The notes beneath the pieces were generated by a model, which did no database searches, had not been told where the DNA came from, and saw only the letters and a list, made by a program, of their open reading frames with translations. A stretch of DNA of 64,000 nt, from contig OW204004.1 of the NCBI GenBank assembly GCA_934047225.1, forward strand, positions 6,576,401 to 6,640,400, written 5' to 3'. The first letter of the stretch is position 1; every line of letters starts with the position of its first letter. Source of the stretch: Ypsolopha sequella. Lineage: Eukaryota; Arthropoda; Insecta; Lepidoptera; Ypsolophidae. The translations under genes were made by a program, and so were the position numbers. Shown in pieces: positions 56,906 to 64,000 of the stretch.

Positions 56906-57443
56906 CTGTATTTTTGAATCATTCGAATTTCAATTCGCATATGAATCCGCATGATTCGCATACGAAAACTTGAAATCAGTATTTTTGGAAATTCTCTCCG
57001 TGAATTCTGCAACGAGTGATCTGACCCACTCGTTTTCCGATTTCTACTAGTAGAAACTAAGCAAGAATGACAAAAAGAAAATGTCGATGTCTATGCATCG
57101 ATGAGACTGACATGACATTACAACTTTTTAATTTACGTTCCGTACACCTCCATTCATTACCGGTTTTTAAAATCAACGAAATATAGCTTTCCGGTTTTAA
57201 TTTTTTCTGCGTGAAACGACAACCAATTACATTGATTTCTACTAATTCAAAAATACATAAAATCGTGACCAATAGAATTGAATTTCGGTTTTAATTTTTT
57301 CTGCGTGAAACGACAACCAATTACATTGATTTCTACTAATTCAAAAATACATAAAATCGTGACCAATCGAATTGAATTTCGCACGTGAATTTTTTTTGTG
57401 CGTGAATATATGATTCACGGCGAGTGATTCAAAAATACAGCTC
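56903..57443. mobile_element. MITE with 19-bp inverted ends
   Basis: GAGCTGTATTTTTGAATCA at 56903-56921 and its exact complement at 57425-57443. Inside are repeated GATTCGCA/GATTCACG words and a 94-bp tandem duplication at 57192-57379. There is no coding capacity. Confidence 0.82.
57192..57379 (+). repeat. 94-bp direct duplication within the MITE
   Basis: Two units starting CGGTTTTAATTTTTTCTGCG at 57192 and 57286, nearly identical. Confidence 0.92.
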
Positions 57444-57607
57444 CAGGTCTATAACGGACCCAAACGCATTATACGCCCTCCTTGCCGATGGGGTTATGAT
57501 GATAATAATAAGGCATAAAGGATCCTTTTATATATAGTTATATTATAATTAAGTAGTCTGTATGTAGTTAGTCTTGGAACTTATTAGGGACCGTGTATTT
57601 CTCATTT

Positions 57608-57780
57608 ACTATTGGGGGAGGGTAATGTATCTACAGCTATACGTATGTACAACTATACCTACAGACCTATACGCAGTGCCAATAAACCAGTCCTCCATTA
57701 GCCACCATGTTATCATTTACCGTTCCCGTTAAACATCAAACTTTTCACACCCGCATCCATTTCACAATATCCTAAAAAGC
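57608..57780 (+). mobile_element. PPT and 3' LTR start of the Gypsy remnant (right copy)
   Basis: TTGGGGGAGGGTAA is followed by TGTATCTACAGC, as in the left copy at 16490. The right LTR edge is not defined. Confidence 0.5.
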
Positions 57781-58469
57781 AATGGAGAGAATAAAACCTG
57801 CAACAAACAAAAAGGTGATTCATTAAAACAGTAATTTGCCCTAAATTTTGTACAACAATGATATTTTGCTGATACATAATGAAACGGCTACTCATGATAT
57901 ATACCGACGAATGTCCAAAGTCTGACGGTAGGTCAACTCCAGCGCCCGTAGCCAGAGAATATAAAGTATTACGTAGCATGCTACTTATTTGAATCACAAG
58001 TGCGAGGATCGTGACACGATGTCTTTGCGATTAAGGCGCTACGGAAAAAAATCGACACTTTTAGAACTTGCATATCTACTTAAGTAAATAATTTATTATT
58101 TTGATAAAATGGTATATTATTTTTGAAATCTTTTTCTAGGGACCTATCACACATAAACGCGATTGGAGCATTTCGGCTCGATATAAATATTTATTGAAAT
58201 AAGGTCTTTTTCGACGAAAATTCTCCTGGTTTGACAATTTGGAATGACATATGGTCAGCAAATATATTTTATTAGATGGGTTTTAACAGTATCTAAGACC
58301 TGATTCAACTAAATTTTGAAAGCAACTTTAGAACATTTTAAATTAATAAAAAAAACGTTTTGCTACTTTTCTTCGAATCCGTCCCTCTCACACTGAGGGT
58401 TTTTTAGCATATGGAATAACAAGGACGCAAAAACTTTTACATATCGCCTTAAACACTACGTCACGCTCC

Positions 58470-58790
58470 TTGCACTTTTGATTCAACTAGTGGCGTCGCG
58501 CGCTATTAAACACTATGCTACAGGCCCTGGGCCTATAGCAGTTTTTAAAAACCCGCGACGCTCCTTGCACTTGTGATTCAACTAGTGGCGTCGCGCGCTA
58601 TTAAACACTATGCTACAGGTCCTGGGCCCTGGGCCTATAGCAGTGTTTAATCACGCGCAACGCCACTAGTTGAATCACAAGTGCAAGGAGCGTGACGTAC
58701 TGTTTGTAAAAACATCGTGTCATGCTTCTCGCACTTGTGAGTAAACTAAGTCGCACCGCGCGCGATTAAACACTGTGCTACCATATGGTT
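58470..58790. repeat. Foldback region with copy-specific tandem duplication
   Basis: GCGCTATTAAACACTATGCT occurs twice, near 58500 and 58596, where the left copy has it once. The rest is the palindromic region of 17338-17565. Confidence 0.75.
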
Positions 58791-58812
58791 TTACTATGGT
58801 GCTACGACTGCA

Positions 58813-59085
58813 GCTTTATGTTATACGGTAGTTATATATGTGCATTAGACACTCATGTGGATATTTGTTATATTTCGCCTCACTGTAAATTGTACATTGT
58901 CTTCGGGAACAAACAGGATTACTCGTCAGGCGAAATATAACTAATTACTTTAGTTTTAATTTGTCTATTGTTTATATTTTTCTTTGTGTTTCTTCTTTTT
59001 CATTAAAGGCTAAGGCTGAAAATCGGCGGCGTGTTTTGTGTGTTTTGAGACAAATAAACAGCTTTTATTATTATTATTATGTAGG
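58813..59085. other. Non-coding stretch with a retroposon-like tail
   Basis: TTATATTTCGCCT near 58870 and AGGCGAAATATAA near 58930 are complements. CAAATAAACAGC followed by (TTA)n near 59050-59080 looks like a retroposon tail. Confidence 0.45.
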
Positions 59086-59856
59086 TACACTTTTCAGTCA
59101 CGGGCCCATAGGGACCCGGTTATTTGAGAGGCATTCATGGGGCCGAAGCCAACATTGAAGAGGCCTTTGGTACCATTTAACCTAAATGTGAGATGGCTGC
59201 ATTCATGGGGGCCTCTCCCTCAATGTATCATTGAGATACACTAACGGACAGTCCCCCACAGTTGCCAAACTATTGCCAGGAAGGAAGCGACTTGGAGTGG
59301 GCTATGAGGATGGGATGCTAAATGGGCCGGATAACTGGGCTATGGAGTGAGATAACGGACATCTGCCTCGAAAATCTCTCACAAATTTAAGTATGGCAGA
59401 TGGTGACTTGCTGCTTGATAACTATCCAACAGGATAGCCGTTGTGGGCCCCCTATCTAGCCACCATGGGGTGGCCAGGAGGCAACACTATATAAGCAGCT
59501 AAGGTTGTCGAGAGGTGAGTCTGCGGGGCGCAAGATCCTTATACAGTCAAGTGCCCCCGGCGTTATGACATTTTACACTTCCAACCTGGAGCATAGGTTC
59601 CGCTCTTGCATCTCCACTCTGGCCGGCGGTTAAAGCAAGCGCAGAGGCAGGGGGTGTGTTGCTGTGTATGTGTGTGTGTAAGCGCATGTGTGATAGTGTC
59701 CCCTGAAGGTAGGGTCCGTGGTGTCGCCACTCACCATCGGCTCGCCACAAGCCGCCCTGCGGTGACTGATTGTACCGGACGTACTGGACGTACCAGAGGG
59801 CGATGGGGTCGTCACACCCCTACGCCTTTATTATTATTATTATTAAATACGTACTG
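59086..59856 (+). mobile_element. Probable retroposon relic, GC-richer, (ATT)n tail
   Basis: A GC-richer segment ends in TACGCCTTTATTATTATTAT at about 59821-59843. No RT motif is visible; short open frames on both strands have no known domain. Probably the ends of a non-LTR element joined after loss of its ORFs, or a SINE-like derivative. Confidence 0.45.
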
Positions 59857-59889
59857 CCTACCCTGGGCTTGGCTTGGCAACCAAGGCTA

Positions 59890-60980
59890 ACTAACTATTT
59901 ATTTAAATAAACAGAAAGGTGCTACGCAACTATTTCAACATTATATATGATTGATGATTAGGCACCAGCGAAGTTTCACCCATTCTTTAAAAATACTTCC
60001 ATAATTGGCCGTATATTACTATAGTACTACCACAGATAATAAAGGTACTACCACAGTTTAAAATTACACTGTAGTACTACTAGCGCAACGGCTCAGCAGC
60101 GCCATAGTGAAAACGCGCATAACTGATCTCATTTCCTAATCTCTCGTATGTGTGCGTCTGTAACAATAATCAAGTGACGTCTGCTGCTCGCATGAAGTGC
60201 TCGCCAAGCCACGCATACATTCTCATAATATCGGTGAATACGCTAAGTAATGTATCGCTTGATCGGAGTTTTTTGACTGACAATTAGCGACATCTACAAT
60301 TCTACAGCTCAGCAGTACGCTAAGCATTATGCATTTTGTACAATTTGTGTACAAAATGCATAATATCAGTCAGAGCAGTAGATGTCACTAAAAGTCAGTA
60401 ACTGGCTTGTGTATTATTTCAATCACTTGCTTGGATACCTGGCCGCGTAGCATGCCCTTATCACGCGCCACTGGCACATCTCGCGGTGCCACTTGACATT
60501 TGTATGGAATCGATTGAGATCATGTTGACTCAGAGACGCGCGCGGCGGCCAGAGCACTGCGCGACGCGATGTGATGCGATGTCATAACGCAGCTCTGAGT
60601 GTGATCCGTTTTGCGCATCAAGGTGTTAACGCAATTTGATAGTTTTGTGCTACATGAACGCATTACATGAATAAAAACAAATCAAGTGCAAACAATCGCA
60701 GCCATTGTTTTATTTTCTTAAAACTTCAAGTGCATTTGAAAAAAAAAAACATGATTTGGGTCGTTATCTTGGAACATATCGTTATCATCTTCAAATTCAG
60801 AGTAAAAGTCCATTCCGTGTATGTAAAAAAATATAATCTAATTGCGGCCTTTAAACAGGCAGTATTAATAATGATATTGATGATTGATAAATGAAATTGG
60901 TGTGTAAAACAGAACGCATCCTCTTACAAAATGACCCTGTGGCGTTTTTTTTATACTTGACAACATTGAATTGAATCATT
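59890..60980. other. Copy-specific non-coding stretch
   Basis: From about 60070 to 60980 there is no counterpart in the left copy, which passes directly from TACCACAGTTT to CCGAGAGAAG. It contains a hairpin at 60326-60364 (ATTATGCATTTTGTACA and complement). No gene recognised. Confidence 0.5.
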
Positions 60981-63414
60981 CCGAGAGAAGATGGAATATA
61001 AATAAGTCTATTTAAGCTGATTCTATTAAAAAATAACATTTCATTATAAAAATAAGGTGCGAGACCTCGGGAAATGTTGACAAATATGTGGCAAGAAAAT
61101 GTCAAATTTCGCGATAAAAAGCCGCGCGCGTGTTTGTGGTGCTCGAACCCTATTGTCTCGAATAAAGTCGCACGCGCATCTTGCATAAACAGCGTATTTG
61201 TCATGCTCGCTTGACGCGACAAACTACTGGGTAGGAAGTTATATCGCGAATTTTGACGGATTGTGCGCTAAAAAGCGCGATAAACGGAATCACACGTGAC
61301 CATGCTATGACTTACCCTGCGTTCCGAAATAGAATTGTATCGCTAAAATCGATTACGAAAGTATGAAGTGAATGGCTTATGATCCATTGTAATTCTATTA
61401 CGGACCGCAGGGTATTTGTGTGTGTGACTGATTAATGGAATGGCAATAGCACTAGGGTAAGCACCTCCGGAAAATAACGTAAAATTGTTGTTAATAATTA
61501 TTATTGTAGGTACAGTATTTTTTCGTATGCATAATGTATAGAATTTTATTAACATAATTCCACATTTACAAAGGCTCATTTTCTTGTATTGCACTGTCTA
61601 TCAAAGCTCAAAGTGGGTGAAGGGTACGTTCACTTTTATTTCACAATACCTCTGACACTTCTTGTCACTACGATATTCTATAAATAAACAACAAACCTAG
61701 TCGGGTCCAGTTTCTCACAAAATCCTCTTAAAGAAATTGTACTATTACTCTTTAGGTGGTATCCAAATGAAATTTGATTTTCCAATTGTTCGGTTGGTAT
61801 CTGCTTTAAATTATCAAAATGACTGTGAAATTTAGATACATCGGTTAATTTTACTTTCAGCTTCTTTCCTGTAAAAGAAGCAAAACTTTTTAAGGAGGTA
61901 TTTTTACATGTAATACTTACGAAGTAAAGATGATGTATCAATTACATCGTATTACTTTCCTTTGGTGAATATGGCAAGACGACATTTAAAGGAACCAAAA
62001 TAGCTAGTGTTTTATTGAGAAATCCCCGCAAAATCAGTATTTATTGAGATATAATTACGAAAATCTAGTTCCCATTTTAAAAGGCTTAGCTTTAAAATCA
62101 AAACCTTGCACTATAATAATAATATTTCGAGCATTAATATATTTGCACTAGAATTTTATTACATTCAGCTTTCTCTTCCTTAAAAATAATTTTGTGCAAT
62201 AATCAAGTATTAGTATTGTAGTGCATTTATTTATCTTTATATAGGTAGATAATCTTTTATTTGTCGGCATCAGGAAATTTACGAAAATCTTTCACCAAAA
62301 GTCAATAATAGGTACGATGACGAGCGAAGCTTACATGTAAAATAAAGTAAGGAGCTGAGCAAAGCGGAGCGGAGTTAGGCGACAGCCTTAGTTTTAGCAG
62401 ACTTCATGATATACACAAAAAAACCTTATCATCATCTTATCATCACGAAAAGAAACCTTATATAATTCCCTCTCATTCATTTCGGTGTGCGGTCTCTTTC
62501 TATCAGCTTTCTGCTGCTTTGAGACGCTCGTCAGAGATCTCTGTTTTGCTGAATGGACTAGCTCCAAAGTCGTAAAACAAGTTGAATAAAAAAAAGATAC
62601 TGTTTTTGTTGGTCTGATTATAGTGCTAAATATAAATTTTATTGTGGAGAGCATTATTTTTAAAGAGTTTTTAATATTTTGTAGTCGTAAACATTACTTT
62701 GTAGTTCAAACGTTTTTATATATGCTTAAGGTTTGTAAAGTTATTTCCATCAATTTTAAAATAAATTTAATTGTGTCCCTTATTTATTCTTCCTTGTTTA
62801 AAGAATCTAGCAATACTACCTATATACATATATTATAATATAAGGCACAATCTTTTAAAGTTATCCCAATATTGAGAAATAACAACCAAAGATAGTTCTG
62901 AAAATAGTTTTCATGTCGTTAAGAGGCCTCATACGATTTCGTTTCGCGCCCATATTATACAAATGCTCGCTGAATCGAGCTCAAGCTCGCACGTTTTGTG
63001 TGTTTATGTGTTTAGATTTGATGTTTTTGAATGTTTGACATTCAATGACATTTTTTTTTTTGTGAATAGGCCTTGAAATCAAGTTAATTTTTGGCCTATT
63101 CCACAAATCCCTTGCGAAGATCGCCTGCGCCGGGGATTTTTGGACTTTTTGTCCAAAAATCCCCTTATTCATTTATTTTTTATGTTTTTATTAAACAACT
63201 AATAAGGTAATCACAGTCTTTATTTTTATAGATAGGTACATAACCATTAACGGTGAAACTGTTTAACTCACATAAAATATGTGTGGACTAAAATATCTCA
63301 TATATTTAGAATAATAAACCAAATCTCGTACTCATTAAAATATCACAGAAAATCTGTTTTCAGTTATCCTCCCATAAATAAGTTCCATAATCACAGATCA
63401 TTTGTACGATAATA
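60981..63414 (+). repeat. Duplicated block 3, right copy
   Basis: Partner of 22464-25457. Lacks the Jockey fragment present in the left copy, and has about 460 bases of different sequence at 62053-62515, including the GAGCGAAGC/AAAGCGGAGCGGAG repeat at 62315-62390 that is related in reverse to 7258-7370. Contains the foldback MITE (61313-61414) and hairpin (63132-63164) in common. Confidence 0.87.
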
Positions 63415-63639
63415 TTGAATTGTTATACCTATACGAGTTACGTAAAAATACTAGTAGTGGTATGACTGGTAAATAACTTACAACAATTTTTACATATTAT
63501 GTACTCCACTAGAGACAGAATAAAAATAATTGAATTTCGATCAGTTTCGTGTCTGACGTATTCCTTTATTAATTTTGATCGAATTAATTTATTAGTTTTG
63601 ATACAGAACTGCTTCTCTCAGCGACCTTCTGGATTTCTA

Positions 63640-64000
63640 TCAACTTTGGACCATCCATGGGGATTTGGACAGTACAAGAAACTTCGTTAATATTTTGCCG
63701 TTGATACCAACGTGCTTATGAGCCACAAAAGTAAGCAATTCTTTTTTTGATGCTCAAATCCCAACTCCCAGATTGGAAACCAGGGACCTTCAAATGCAAT
63801 TTCGAGGAAACAGTAATAAACGCGATGAGAAATTCATTTGAAGATGTCTCAATCGCTGGCTGTTTTGTCCACTATAGAGATGCGATATGGCGAAAAGGAA
63901 AACAATTGGGATTAACTAAACAAACATTTCTGAAAAGATAAGTGGCGCTAAGTGCAATTTTGCCTTTGCTACCACAAGACCATATTTTACAGGGTTGGTT
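63640..64000 (+). pseudogene. MULE-type transposase relic, runs off the window
   Basis: Plus-strand pieces: VLPLIPTCLMSHKSK-like codons near 63690-63740; then 63747-63941 with TFKCNFEETVINAMRNSFED and GCFVHYRDAIWRKGKQLGL; then, after a stop near 63939, VALSAILPLLPQDHILQGW to the end. This follows the MULE transposase domain core (DFE...A..AIN..FP...I.GC.FH..QA.WR....LGL). The catalytic Asp before FE is Asn here, and frame breaks separate the parts, so it is degenerate. The remainder lies beyond 64000. Confidence 0.72.

Larger units (their letters stand above)
52017..58812 (+). repeat. Duplicated block 2, right copy
   Basis: Partner of 13407-17596. Has the RT insertion 53509-54956, the longer Gypsy remnant with a MITE (56048-57545), and an extra local duplication at about 58470-58650. 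Lacks the hAT MITE (empty site 55416-55423) and the satellite. Confidence 0.88.

Overview
The window is AT-rich eukaryotic DNA packed with transposable elements, and it looks like an insect genome, most likely Lepidoptera. The evidence is Jockey-, RTE- and restriction-like-endonuclease (RLE) non-LTR retrotransposons, a 412/mdg1-like Ty3/Gypsy element, a mariner relic, hAT-type elements with CAGTGGCG termini, the 3' tail motif GTCCAGCAGTGGAC familiar from moth repeats, and one fringe-like exon with canonical splice sites. No operons, CRISPR arrays, rRNA or tRNA genes were seen. Apart from the fringe-like exon I recognise no host gene.

The main architectural feature is a large colinear duplication. 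Three blocks in the left half reappear in the same order and orientation about 38-41 kb to the right: 1-7035 with 41041-45750, 13407-17596 with 52017-58812, and 22464-25457 with 60981-63414. The pairs are close in sequence but differ by insertions. Each copy therefore serves as an empty-site reference for the other, so several insertions can be bounded exactly with their target-site duplications. The pairing may be a true tandem segmental duplication or two haplotypes placed in tandem by the assembler.

Layout. 1-7035: duplicated block carrying an unknown insertion (2199-6072), inside which sits an apparently full-length RLE retrotransposon on the minus strand (2501-5550, one 964-residue ORF). 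7036-13406: a truncated Jockey/CR1-like element on the minus strand and an RTE relic. 13407-17596: duplicated block with a GC-rich inverted-repeat island, a hAT MITE and the remains of a Gypsy provirus. 17590-19553: a 2-kb hexamer satellite that is open in several frames without being a gene. 20239-22430: an 82-bp tandem array and a nearly intact non-LTR RT with one frameshift. 22464-25457: duplicated block. 26184-32974: a small inverted-repeat transposon split by a complete LTR retrotransposon (26211-32400) with two apparently identical 266-bp LTRs. 33600-34790: mariner relic. 34985-41040: foldback elements, a degenerate Jockey copy, the fringe-like exon and a roughly 135-bp tandem array. 41041-45750: second copy of the first block, with a 5'-truncated RLE element that is itself interrupted by a hAT MITE. 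45832-47508: a 1.7-kb terminal-inverted-repeat element. 47619-48350: a 34-bp minisatellite. 48917-51660: a Jockey-like element whose 3' UTR is hit by another element. 52017-58812: second copy of the Gypsy-containing block. 60981-63414: third repeated block. 63640-64000: a degenerate MULE transposase running off the window.

Most of the sequence is nested mobile DNA of different ages. The RLE element and the LTR retrotransposon look youngest. I found no coherent novel multi-gene system.
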